From: Pampus argenteus
Taxonomy: Eukaryota > Chordata > Actinopteri > Scombriformes > Stromateidae
Assembly (NCBI GenBank): GCA_036937835.1
Contig: CM072861.1
Span: forward strand, 17,970,001-18,034,000
Direction of reading: 5' to 3'
Length of the DNA: 64,000 bases
Shown here: positions 1-12,100 of the stretch, one piece after another
Numbering within the stretch: position 1 is the first letter of the stretch
Layout: each line of letters begins with the position of its first letter
Program-made: the position numbers and the translations under genes
The notes under the pieces: model-generated
Seen by the model: the letters and a program-made list of their open reading frames with translations, nothing else
Told to the model about the DNA's origin: nothing
Database searches by the model: none

Positions 1-681
1 CTAAAACCAAGACTTAACCCTCTGTTACTTAAAAACTTCATCACATCACACACATTTTCACAGACACACCCACACACTCACACACAAACACGTAGAGTTT
101 CCTCTTTGGCAGTTCATCTTATCATATCTGTAAGGCCTAAGGATTTGCCTTCACATTCAGTTTGACTTCTGCAGACTTCCTGCACTGCCAGCGTTATCTA
201 GCCAGTTGGTCACCCTTTTGCACCCACCCAGTAGACAGAGAGGGTGGAGAGCGCCACTTCTGCAGACTCCACTGCCTCCACTGTTAGCTTTGCATTGACA
301 GCTTTCACTGTGCTGGCGGAAGGGAGAGGTATAAGGACTGATGAATGTGTGAGTGTGTGTGTGTGTGTGTGTGTGCAGTCATTTTGACTCTCTTTACATG
401 TTGAAATTGTTCCTTTCTATGAAACTGTGTCATCTGTCATCTTCACACCCACTCAGTAGCTGTGACTTAGCTTGTCATGTGACAGCACAGAGGACTGTAA
501 TAATTAATAACTAAAAATGATGTTAGTTTAAGCCTCCTTAATCATAGGGTGACTGTTATCTAAATGACAAAGTTTCTTGTTTAACTTGTTAATTTGTTTT
601 GATTAATCCAACATTACATAAAGCCTATACTAATGACATCCATGTCCTGCACATACAGCATGTTTCACAGAGTAGTCCCAC
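1..681 (-). other. cdx1 intron 1 (partial)
   Basis: Sequence downstream of the cdx1 exon 1 donor, running off the left edge. It holds a (GT)n microsatellite at about 353-375 and no recognised exon. Confidence 0.7.
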
Positions 682-1009
682 CTGAAACGGACGCTCTGAT
701 GGGTTCATGTGGTCTCCTCCTGGAGCAGAAGGGGTCCTGACTGGAGATAAAGTTGTAGGGGGTGTACGACCCCCCTCCAATAGCGGTGGGCGTGCAGCTC
801 AGGTCCGGGGATGTGAAGTTGACCTGTCCGGTGCTGGGGCTTGACACCGGGAAGCTATACGGATACTCTTCCCGGGGAGCGTGGTTCCAAGCGCTTGTAG
901 ACGGGTCGACGTGATGATAACTGGTGAAGTCATACGGAGGCGGGATGTACTGACTGCTCAGTGGCAGCGTCTGAGCCGGGTGTCTGGCCGACTGTAAGTT
1001 GGGGTACAT
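682..1009 (-). CDS. cdx1: Cdx1-type caudal homeobox gene, first coding exon (partial gene)
   Basis: First coding exon of a caudal-type homeobox transcription factor (nuclear, gut and posterior patterning). Reading from the ATG at 1009, it gives 109 codons and ends at a CAG|GTGGGA donor after ...ASVSG (phase 1), where Cdx genes break before the homeobox exon. Caudal-family traits are the MYPN start, the YHHV motif near residue 31, the APREE motif near 45, and a Pro/Ser/Tyr-rich activation-type N-terminus. The homeodomain exons must lie left of base 1. Synteny next to pdgfrb fits vertebrate CDX1, and the pairing with a csf1ra-type gene suggests the cdx1a copy. An in-frame TGA 10 codons upstream fixes this ATG as the start; the usual longer Cdx N-terminus is missing. 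The exon is divergent, so the paralogue call is less sure than the family call. Confidence 0.8.
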
Positions 1010-1173
1010 ACCGGTGTCCGACAGGTAGGGTGACTCTCAGGTGAACCTCGGTGAATCAAAGCAGCTAATGCATGTTGTGTGTGTAAATATATATATTCCC
1101 AGCAAGGCTCTGATGCTCTGTTTTCAGGTTCAAGCTTATTACTGTCCGGCTACCTGAGGAGCAAGACTACACA

Positions 1174-1181
1174 CCTTTATA
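1174..1181 (-). promoter_or_regulatory. TATA box of the cdx1 promoter
   Basis: On the minus strand the bases read TATAAAGG, about 165 bp upstream of the cdx1 ATG. Transcription would start near 1150, giving a 5' UTR of about 140 nt with no recognised intron. The placement is inferred from the motif only. Confidence 0.5.
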
Positions 1182-1214
1182 GATTTACTGCCAAGGAGTT
1201 CAAAAGTATCATCG

Positions 1215-1222
1215 TGACGTCA
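1215..1222. promoter_or_regulatory. Palindromic cAMP response element (TGACGTCA)
   Basis: A perfect 8-base CRE lies about 35 bp upstream of the cdx1 TATA box, a usual promoter position for CREB/ATF factors. Function is inferred from sequence and position. Confidence 0.45.
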
Positions 1223-4200
1223 CGTTTTACCTGAGACCCACCTACCTTGCTCGTCTTTGCGACGCGAGTACATTGACCCTAATTTACCCAGTTTGCCCTC
1301 AATCATTTTTGATAAGGCCATGCATGTGCACGCGCTCGTGCACGCGCTATAATAGTAGGGCTCATGTGATTTCCTGTGAGATTATAAATCTAAATGTGAG
1401 TTGCTGGATTCAGATGTTACTAGTAAAAGTAGCAATGAAGTTAAAGTACTAAAGATAAAAGTATTCAGCAGAATAGCCCTGCAGGTAAATACTTTAATCT
1501 TTGACATTTTATAACATAATATGTATTATATGTAACATGTAATACTAAGAAAGCACCTACCTCAAAAGTGATTAGGTACAGTTTAGTAGGTTAACTGTAC
1601 CTATTGTTATTTGTTTGGCAAACTGCCTTGTTGACATGACTTTACAGATCCAGACTCCAGACGGCGTATGAGTTTTGCCGTCTTTCTTAAAATCTGTTGT
1701 TCAAACATTGTGTACAAAGTTTATTCTTTACCACTGTTGCTGTTGGCTTTATACCTTTTCCATAATCAGTTGATGTACTGAGAATATCATGTTATAGACT
1801 GCATATATATATCCATTTGTCAAGCGTATTTGTGGATCCATCTAAATCTGCCAAACGTTCATTAAAGATTCATGTTAGTATCTCGGTCAGAACAGTCATT
1901 ATCAGCTTTAACAGCTATCAGTTGTTAGCATGAAGCAGACTCATGTTAATGGAGTTGAAAGTGCTGCAGGCTTGAACATTAAGGCAAATGCAATATAAAC
2001 AGTGCATGACACACACATATCACCAAAAGTTGGAAATACATTAGATCATAACCACCAGAAAACTTAGCGAAAAATGAAAGAATGTGGTTACAGCACTTAC
2101 AGTGTATTAAGAGCATGTTTTCATGTACAAACTGTTTTACACAAACTGTTCAGTCATAACCCTAAAACTGTCACTCAAATGTCTCTTTACATTCAAAGGC
2201 AAGAAAAGATCCTCATAGTTTAAATTTAAAGCACTTCTCTGGTGCTTTGGTGCCAAAATGAACCCCTGAGCTTTCCCCAGAATCTATAAATCTTTAATAT
2301 TTATCTAAATAAAGGGTTGCTGTAGGGAACAAACCATGTATAAAGATTCAGTTTAAACAGTGCAGTGTAAACAGTGTTCCCACTGGTCTCCTTGTAGTTG
2401 GTGAGACGTTCAAGTTCACCGAGGAGGAACTAATAAGAGGTTTGCACCCTCTTTTCACCAGAACTAAAATCTCACATGAACCGCTGTAGGTGCCAAGACA
2501 CACCCAGTGCCTTAATCTTCTACAGTCATGTTTCCTCTTACAAATACTGAAGCCAGCAAGCTATACTTATCAAGTGCTATGAAACAGTTCTGTTACAGAA
2601 ATTAGATTATGATGAAGATGCAGCACTGTGACAGTTAAAAATTGGATTCATGTCGATTTTGATGCTGATTTACAAGTAGGAATCTGCATTCTTTGCCATA
2701 ATGATGTGGTCATAAACAAAACATTGTGTAACTCATCGCTTCCAAACAATCCTGGTTGTTAAACAGGCCCTTTTACAGTTCAGTTTTTTAATTGATTTAA
2801 GAGTGGGAGGTGCTGTGTGCATACTTACCCACTATGTCTGAGTACAGGATTGCCTAATTCATAAAACACCACACAAATTTTTGTGTTTTTTCTGCAGCAA
2901 CAGTGCAAAATTTCACCATGCAGGACAGCATCAGGACATTGTTCTCGATGCACAAAATTTATAAATTTAATTTTGGACATTTTTATTGAATCTTGAAACC
3001 AGATTACAGTTGAATAAGCGCATCAAACAGATGAGGGAGTAGGCAAAAAGTAGCATTAGAAGCATTTAACATTTGAAGTCTTATGTTGCCTAGGTCTTTT
3101 CAGAATTTCAGAATATTATATTTTCCATTTCCATATCTCTCATTTCTTCTGTTGGGCTTTTAATCTATTTTATTGATTTTTTTTTTTCTGCCATGTCTTG
3201 CTTGAAAGGTTTTGGTTGATTTGTCGCAGCATTGATTTTTAAAGGACAGGTTTGCAATTTTTTTTTTTTATGTCTGACCTCAAACAACGGTCAGATGCCC
3301 AAACAGGTGAAACAGGTTTTTGTTTGCTCCTATTCATAATGTCTATTAAAATATCCCCTTTAATTTAAGTGATGGGGTAAACAAAAATATATTTAAAATT
3401 AGTGTTCAGTGGGGCCTGACCTGACTATGCTTTTAGGACTGATTTGAAAAAATTGTGAACGTGTCCTTTAAAATTGGTACATAAACAAGGAGCATCTGAC
3501 TCAAATCCTTCATCAGTAGTAATTTATAACTGATCTGACTCCAGATTAAACACTTATGTTTTTTTCCATCTTCATCTATCAGAATTGAAGGTCCAGCACA
3601 AAACTCCAGTGTTTCCTGTATCTTGCTCCCTGCAGGCTTTTAGGTCACTGCCTGTCAGAAACAGAGACCCAAACATCTAGTTTTATCCAAAAAAACGGGC
3701 GAAACACAAATACTGAAGCAGCAACAACAGCGGTAACGCTAGTTGTGCTCCAGCTATGGCAACAATCCAGATCAGCAGAGAGAGAAAAACACTCTCTCTC
3801 GTTGTTCAGATAGGCTGAATAGATGGGGTATTGTTGTAGCAGAGTGGTTTGGAGTCCAGTTTGTTAAGTGGTTTGCTACTTTGTCAAGCTGCATGAATAA
3901 ACAAGGACAGCTGCCAGATATAAAGCAAAACACACCCCTTTGTTTTCTATTTCGTCAGAACTTTGTAATACTTGCCAAAGCAACAACATTGGGCCATATT
4001 TTTAAATTATAGATGAGGATAAAAATCACATTACCATTCTTGAAACATCAGATATTTTTAAGCAATGTCCTGTCATCTATCCTAGGTATCTGCAGGATGT
4101 TTAGACCTTGTGTATCTTATCTCCAGCTGATAAGAGATTGTGGAGGAGGATTTGTTCTACTGCTGCATTATTGCCAATTATCTCTTCTGGCAACATTTAA

Positions 4201-4990
4201 ATATGAGAGTAAATTCATAGGGTTAAATTGGTGGATTTATTGCAAAGAGTTATTAAGGTGGGACTGTCCTGTGTGGTGTTGCTCCCCTCCTATCTAATTA
4301 CCGGGGCTTTACCAGATCTCTAATTATTGCTAGCAGGGCCTTTAGATTTGCCCCCACAATTAGAGGAGAGTCTGGTTATAGTCCAATTTAGCCCCTGTTC
4401 CCTCCTTCCCTCTCTTAATGCCTCCGACCCCTTGTTAGATAGAAAAAGGCCTTCGTCAGCTGCAGATTTTGTGTTATGAATCTCAAGCCATCCAGTCACA
4501 TCCTGGGAAAGGAAGAAACTAGGAAGAGGGCCAAAACAGAAAAGAAAGAGAGCGACAGAGAAAGAGAAACAAAAGAAAGAAGAGGCAGGGAGGGAGGGAG
4601 GGAGGGAGACTTATTTTATTTGGGCTGAAAAGGAAAAACAGAAGACAGAAAAGGAGATGCAACATGAGAAAAACAGGTTCACGCAGATTTTGAGTTCAGT
4701 TTCTCTTTCACACCTGATTCCAGTAGTGAGATTATGCCAATGAAGCTATTTTCCTGAGAAACTGAGACTTCTATGTTTGTTTCCAAAGCAGGCCACTGTG
4801 AGCTCTGCCAAAACCTTTTCTCTCTCCCCTGGACCTCTCACTCACTCACTCACCCACCCATTTGCTCTCTCACTTTTTTCTCTTCCTTTTTATTGTGTTT
4901 GTTGTTTTATGGAGGGTTAGATGCAGTCCAGATTGCTGTTGCCAATAGAGACTGTCTCAGTTCACCTCGAGTTGCTTGCCGCTCCATTCA
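1223..4990. other. Intergenic region between cdx1 and pdgfrb
   Basis: No gene is recognised. It lies between the divergent cdx1 and pdgfrb promoters and so may hold control elements for either. Contents: a degenerate dispersed fish repeat (about 1405-1500), AT-rich unique-looking sequence, a homeodomain-site-rich segment (4090-4400), and a purine-rich tract (4510-4610) ending in (GGGA)n. The open frames at 3743-4012 and 4013-4297 show no protein-like composition. Confidence 0.7.
4587..4610. repeat. (GGGA)n simple repeat in a purine-rich tract
   Basis: Five tandem GGGA-type units end a longer purine-only stretch about 0.4 kb upstream of pdgfrb exon 1. Purine mirror tracts like this can form triplex DNA, but none is shown here. 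Confidence 0.7.
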
Positions 4991-4999
4991 TAAACAAAT

Positions 5000-5593
5000 C
5001 ACTCCAGCTTGGGACCTCTGAGCTGCTACCTAACAAAAACAAGCAGAACTCGATCCGTATTTTGAAGTTTTCTCCCTGTGCTTTTCCCTCTTTGAAACTT
5101 CCCTCTCCTACTTTTTGCTTGACTCCCCCCCTCACAGTTCCCTCCCTCTGCTGTCCTCTCTCTCCCCGCTCACTCTTACTCCAGCTTCATCAGGGCCGGA
5201 CCACTGACAGTTTCCTCTGTGTGAGTCTGTCAGGGAAGAAGTGCGTATGTCTCTCCATTGAGATTACGATTAAAAAAAAAAAAAAAAACCTCTCCAGCCC
5301 TCTTTGGGAGTGTGAGAGAGGACAGGAGACCCCTATGGTGCTGTGATTTGACTAAACAAACAGTTGGGCTCAGAGAGGTACCTCCTTCAGCAGACTCGCG
5401 GGACTGCAGAGATTAACCTTGTGGCCCTTTGACTCTGAACATCTGAGGCATCTGTACATCTGAGGCAGCAGCGCCTGTAGAGAGAAGTGGCTGGAAATCT
5501 CTCCTCTGATTTCAGGAGGAAGGAGGAGACCAACTGCTGGACAGAGAGGAAGCAGAGGGAAGACCTGGCCGTGCTTCTAGGATCACTCTGAAG
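5000..5593 (+). other. pdgfrb: pdgfrb non-coding exon 1 (5' end approximate)
   Basis: A consensus donor (AAG|GTAAGAG) at 5593 ends a purine-rich leader. The next acceptor in the gene, at 14887, precedes the start codon by only 9 nt, so an upstream non-coding exon is required. PDGFRB in other vertebrates also has a non-coding first exon and a long first intron. The transcription start is not visible and 5000 is a guess. A very short upstream frame (ATG GTG CTG TGA at 5336) lies in the leader. A poly-A run sits at 5271-5288. Confidence 0.55.
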
Positions 5594-6163
5594 GTAAGAG
5601 GTCTTACTTCTCCCTCACTGTCAGGGATTTTACTTTTAGTCATGGCTGCTTGGCAGCTGTCAGCAGGAGTGAAGATGTACTGTATAAAGCGGCGAAAATT
5701 AATTTAGGCTGCATGGGAAGCCCTCTGTGACAGATTTAATTTCATAGCTGTCTGTCACAGAGCAGATGAAGCTCATCCTCACAACACGACTCCTGGTTTG
5801 GAGGCTGTTAGCAGATTTAAATAGCTGTCAAATCAATGTTGCTGGTTTGAACACTTCAGCTGGAACTTTTGTGTTTGTGTTGTTGTTGTTGTTGTTGTGT
5901 GACGCTGTTGCTAGTCGCGCAGAGTTGAGGTGGTAATGTGTCTTGTGTTTGGTGTGGTATTTGCTACAAACGTAAATGTGTACACACACACACAACGGAG
6001 ATTTCAATGTGAAAGAGTGTGAGCAACCTGTTCAAACATCAGCATGGGGATGATTTGCATCTCTGTACATAGACACCTTTTTCACTCTTTACATAGTGAA
6101 ACTTTAACACTATTTATCTTCTCACAAAGAGAATATGTTCGACAAGGTATCCCGGGGTGGCCG

Positions 6164-6199
<36 letters not shown>

Positions 6200-9100
6200 T
6201 GGGCTTTATGGCACAAACTGTTTGTATGCTCTCCACTTTGTGCTTCGCTGCTAAAGGACTTGTTTGTACAGCCCTTCTCAGTCACCCTGAGTGAACTCAC
6301 GGTCCTCACAGCTAACCCATCAGTCTCTTTCCTCCCCTGTGGATGGCTATAACAGAATCAATCTTCTCTGCATATCTATACGGTGAGGTTCACTAAAAAG
6401 CCGTGGCTGTGCAGTAACATCAGACCTGGCATCAGTCACTGTCACCAGTATCCTCTTTAACCGTGGATGGATCCAATAAGTGGTAACACATACAAACTCA
6501 TGTAACAGCGATTTATAGCTTTATGCCTTGGTCACTCTTTTTTAAATGTAAATCTCTCATAAGCCAGTGAGTCGGTCTTGTGTGCAGACATAAACAAACG
6601 GTTGAATCATCTCCTCGCGTTTATCACAGGAGAAGGTTTTAGTACCTGGTTACATTACAGCGATGTGAGCTATTTCATGGCTGAGACATATGCGGCATGC
6701 GTGTCCTTTCACTCTAATCTCACCATATGTTGCGCACCTGAAAGCATTTCTACTTCCCTGCTATGTACGGCTGGTGTGGTGTTTATTTGTTGGGTTGGTT
6801 AAATGCACATCCGTCTTCTGTATCCTGATGACCTTTTTGATATGAGAGTATCTGAATTAGCATCAGTCGTAACAGTTAGTATTTCCTTTTAAAGTTTTTA
6901 ATCTCCCCCTGACTATCTTGTTTGAAGATAGCTCTGTGGATATTTTGGTCCAGGCATTATCTAGTACTGTTGTTACAGATGAGCTGTTGGAAAGTGCATG
7001 CATGTCATACCTTTTACAAACAGTTCTACATTTATATCATAGTTTTATCACCAGCAGGATGTCTGTTGCAGAAGGCTTCATAACGCACCCAGACAATCTT
7101 TACAGAAGAATTTGTAAAACAATTTAATTTGTCTCCTGACCGGTGGGGATTTTTCTCTCTGTGCGTCAGGCTGCTGGTATGTGGTGCATCAGAGCTCTTC
7201 TGCCCCTGATGCAGCACGGCCCAGTCAGCTTCATTCCCCTGGCCCAGAGCTAATCCTTCGTCATCAGCTGTTTCCTGGATCTCTGCCCTCGCTGCGTGCC
7301 AGCCGAGAAAATGTGTTTCACATTATGACCATGCAGAAAACATGCCAGGAGTCTGATTCAGCTCACATGTGCTTTCAGAGTGACGGTATTTAACAGTTTA
7401 AGTTCAGCAGCAACTTTTAAAACACTTTGATTCGGTTGTGTCCTCTTGTGATTGATCCTCCGTTGGCTCAACACACAGCTGTTCAACCACCACGCTCTGA
7501 AAACTAGTGTGATGTTTTCATCATCTGGATGAAGTTTAAAAACAGACATCTTATCACATGATTACAGTTATTAATGAGTACATCTTGTTTTTTATAGTTG
7601 AATATAGCGGTCTCTGACTCATTCTCTGATAGTCACTGTGGCTGATTTATAATGCATCACTCATACTGAGCTGTTTTCTCTTGTACTGTCTCTCGACTTT
7701 TATTTGAGACATATAGCGTCAATGAAAAGGAATAAGTGGTGCTGGAATACTGCATCCTGTATGGCTCAATGTCCATCTGGCCTCCCCCTTGTTCCCTCCT
7801 CCTTTCCCTCCCACCCACTCACACAGAGCTGACAGGCAGCTGCATCTCATCCTCAGTCAGAGAGCACAGCCACTCCTGCTGGACGAAAGGAAATATTTTG
7901 CTTATGAGTGATAATACCAGACTTTTAGGGGGATTTCAGTCTGAAAATACAAAGAAATGTGATTTTCACACATTTTTTTTTGTCGGTACAGGTTAAGAGT
8001 AGTTGAGAATAGCAAATTTAAAATTTACTCAAATATTGGACTTATTGAGATACATGTACTTTACTTGAGTATTTAATATTACTTTATGCTTTCACTCAAC
8101 TACATTATTTGACAAACATATGTTAAAAAAATATTGTTAGAGTTATGTTCTTTTACTGCTGTACTTTTACTTTAAATGCCCACACATTTTCTGTATTTGG
8201 TTTTTTACTTGCTCTTCTTGCTGATTTGAAGTGGGCGGGGCTTCATTGAAAAAAAAACAGGATGTCATGCCTGTCAGTGCAGAATCAGAGTTGCAACATT
8301 AGGCAGTGTTTGAGATTTTTTTGTATTAGACTCATAATAAATATTATTATAGAATGTTTAAAAAAAATACCTCAATTCAGTGATCCATGTTGGTCTGTTG
8401 ATAACGTTAGTCAATTTCTGAATGTTTTAAACTGCCCCATTAAAGGATTTGACTTCCTCTCCCACCACTGTATGAGTATAACATCAGAAGGGTATTATAA
8501 TCTCCCCTCTGAGTTTTCAGCAGGAAGTGTTGGCCTCCATCAGGTTCTTTTAAGACACCACTCTGTTTCTCTGGAGTTTGTGCTGTCCGCACGCCAAAAA
8601 ATCCCCAAGACAAAACAAAACAAAAACAAACTGGAATTGGTGATACAGTGCAGTGAGACAGGATGACAAAGGAAAACAGCCTTTTGCTTTTACAAGATGA
8701 GAATATTCCACACAATAAAAAAATTTAGACTAATTCATCCATTTAAAAAAAAAAAACTTTGTCTGTTTGCTTGAGCTGTAAACATCCATTAGGTATATTG
8801 ATGTTTGTCAAACTTGTCCACAACATTTCCTCTGATTTGTTATCACCCTTTGATAGAAAATAATAGCCTACCTAAATATTGATAGCTATATTTTGAATCA
8901 AGACTTTTTTTTGAATCTCCTCTGTAAATGCCAAAGTTAACCAGAAAAGGTGATAAAACTTTTGCCAGACTACAAACAGTAGAAATGATCACCTTCATTG
9001 ATGCCTCTCAGCGACTTCCCCTTTCCTTCAACTTTGTAGCGTTTAGGGAAACGAGTGGAATTTAAAGCCACTCAGCCTTAATTGTGTTCAGCTGTTTCTG

Positions 9101-12100
9101 TTTCTACTTTTTTGGGGGTTGTGGGTGTGTAAGAGCCAAGGGACTGGAAGTATGTGTAGGCGTCCTCCATGTCTCAGTAGGTAGATTGAGGGGCTCATAC
9201 CGTCTTGTTCGTGGGGAAGAAGGGGTGGTGGGGTGTTACACAGGGGACGGAGGAAAAAAAAAAAACGTGGAAGGATGTGATGCTGATCTTGATATCCTAC
9301 AAATCACTTGTAACAACTTTAAGATTTACTGCTTAAGGAACAGGAGAAGATTGACATGACTTCAATGACTACAGCTGCGTCAGTTGATGATATCTTAAAC
9401 CTTTTTTTTTTCTCCTTCCTTTTGGTTTTGAAATGAGTAGAAAATTAGATCCATTAAACTGGTATCAAACACCAGCCACATCTAAGGCTTTCTCAATGTC
9501 ATTCTTCAACTGTCAGTTTTACCCAGAAGCTCTTTAGATCCCCCACTACAAGAGACCACTACAAACAAGCATTTACAGCTCAGTTTGAAAGGGAGCAAAC
9601 CAAAATCCACAGTTTCCCAAACATGTGTTGCCTCAGCATGAGCACAGAGTCCCTTTGGTTGCTGAGGCAAGCCCACTCACAGTCACTGTATCTTAAAGCT
9701 GAACTGAATAAAACCAGAGGGGGGGGATTTATGAGCAGGAATATTACTAAGGGTTTTATTTTTATTGCACGAGAATCTGATAATGCAAACTTGAGATGGC
9801 TTCAGTTCTTCAGTTACAACACACAAGCTGTATTCTGCTGATGCAGTTTTTTAATGTCCTGTGTCTAGCTGTGTAACTGCTGTGTAAGTGAGCCAAAAAT
9901 CCTGACAGAGTGTTTCTGTCAGATCTTGTAATAACAAATGAAGACCTATTTCCATCCCATAATCTGTCCCTAAAAATAATTACTCTCCATTTAACAAAAA
10001 TATTGTGACACAGAAGTGTGTGGTTTATTTCTGTGATGGCCTTATATTTAGATTTTTTTTTTGTTAGATTCTCTAGTGATTTAGAGCAGCAGAGACTGAA
10101 TTCTCCCATTTAATTCCTATAATTATCATTTTTTATATTGACAATGGTTCAAATTAACACATGTAACATGGAAGGAGTCACACAGTGAACCATCACCTGA
10201 GCCTGGTGTTCCCTTCAACTCTATTTTAGGCATTTTATTGCCTTTTAGCTTATTGTTTTGGTTTTACAGACAACTTTACAGTTTTGACTCATTCAGTTTT
10301 TACAACAACAGCAGGCAGCTCTTGTACAACGTACAAATGCACTGTACACCACCCGCCCAGTATCGGATGTCAGACAGCATACATAAGCGTTTAACAGCTA
10401 AAGAGACCAAAACATAACAGCTTTATAAGATGATTCTATGACAATGTTGTGTTTACAACTTGTTCTGCTGCCCCCAAGTGGCCAAACATTAAATAAACTC
10501 AATCACTATAGTTTTAAACATGTCACATATGGCACCAGGATTGGTTAAAAAAAACAAAAAACAAATAAAAAACTCTGTTGCATTGATATTTTTACATAAG
10601 TGAGGTTAAAACACAAGAGGTTTAACTGTCTTTCTGTCTCTTAGTCTTAAAGACGGATTATTATGATACCAACGCAGGCTCCATCAACAGACACCACATT
10701 TAAGCATTTCCTGCTGACAGTAACTCATATATTCTGACAGCATCTTGGTGACACGTGTGCTCTCCCAGCTGAAACTGCTTTCTACTCATGGTTTTGCTGT
10801 TCATCCATCAGTATTACAGCTCTGGTAATGTGCAGTATGCATATGTGTGGGGTGGGAGCAGTGCATCGTGGGTCTGCTACTGAGGGACCAGAAGGTTTCT
10901 CTCAGGGGGGTTTTTGCTGTTCGAGACGAGTGATAAAAATGGAGGTTTGTTTTAACAGTGACACACTGGGTCATTTTTTCCCACAGAGCTCGCCAAAGTC
11001 TTACAGAAATATGTCAAGGGACCTTGACGTCCTTCTAAAAACAGATAAAGGACTTGGTTGACGAATATGGCGTGCACATTTATGCTGCACTGTAGCTATT
11101 CCAGTTACATGATTTAGTACGTGTTCTAATAGAATTGGCGTTTCAGTCAGTCATAGTTCATATTTTACTTTCTAGTGAGCTATAATTGTTTGCTTTGGAA
11201 AGAAGTGACCACTAAATTGGAATTGTTTGTTTTATCGAGCACAGCTTCCTGTACACTTCAGCAGAGTCAACATCAGTGTTTGTGATGTAAGACTGTGCGT
11301 ACGCTCCTTCTGCTGTCCCACTCTGTACACTTTGATGTGGTGTAGTTGTATCCCGTCTGTCTGGAGGGTCCCCTTGTTGTTTTTCCACTGTCTGGTGCTG
11401 TGTGCAGTATTCCTGTGGTGTGCCGATGGTTTGTCTTGCTCTGTCATTGGCATTTTGCATGTTGATTGTTTTTTTTTCTCTTTGTTTGTCTGTTTCTTTG
11501 CTCTTCATTCTCAGTTTTCCTTCTCTCTGGTAGTGAGTTTACATCTTTTTTGTGTAGCTTGTTATTTAAGTTTCATTACACGCAGTCAGTTGTCTACTCA
11601 TTGTGGCATCTCTTATTGTCTTTGTGAGTTTTTTGGTTAGTGGTCGAGGAGGTCTGCTGTGTCACTGATGCATCACTGATTTACACCCACACAAGGCCAG
11701 AAAATTTCCCTGTACAGGAAGTCAGAAGTCCAGCTGCACTCAGGGAGGCTTTTTGGACATCTTTCTCTCTTTTGTTATAAATTGCACTCAGCCCCTTGGG
11801 ACACACTGTGAAGCAAGCAGTTGGCTGAAAGTGTGATTCCCACCTCAACACGCACTGCTTCATTATTGCCAGATGTTTAAATGAAACATGCAGCTACAGT
11901 ATATATAGATAATCCCAGAAGTGGGATTACAAGCCACTGAGGGACTGGAGTTTACACACTTGAGCTAGATCCTGAGGCTGTGCGTGGGCCGCGTGCGTCC
12001 CGCTGAGGTCGATTGTAGCATTCCTCCTTGTTAACTGGTGACACTTTGAGTGTAGCAGGGTTGTTTATGAAAACTGGGAAGGGTCAATCAGCCACCAAAT

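Noticed and set aside
3743..4297. Two adjacent plus-strand open frames of 89 and 94 codons
   Set aside because: Composition is unlike a protein, there is no splice or start context, and they sit in AT-rich intergenic DNA. They look like chance frames.
4921..5346. 141-codon open frame upstream of pdgfrb
   Set aside because: It overlaps the inferred non-coding exon 1, is Ser/Pro/Leu-rich from a pyrimidine-rich stretch, and includes a poly-Lys run from poly-A. It shows no family similarity.
11227..11640. 137-codon open frame in pdgfrb intron 1
   Set aside because: Cys/Phe/Leu-rich translation of TG- and T-rich sequence, also open on the other strand. No domain is seen.
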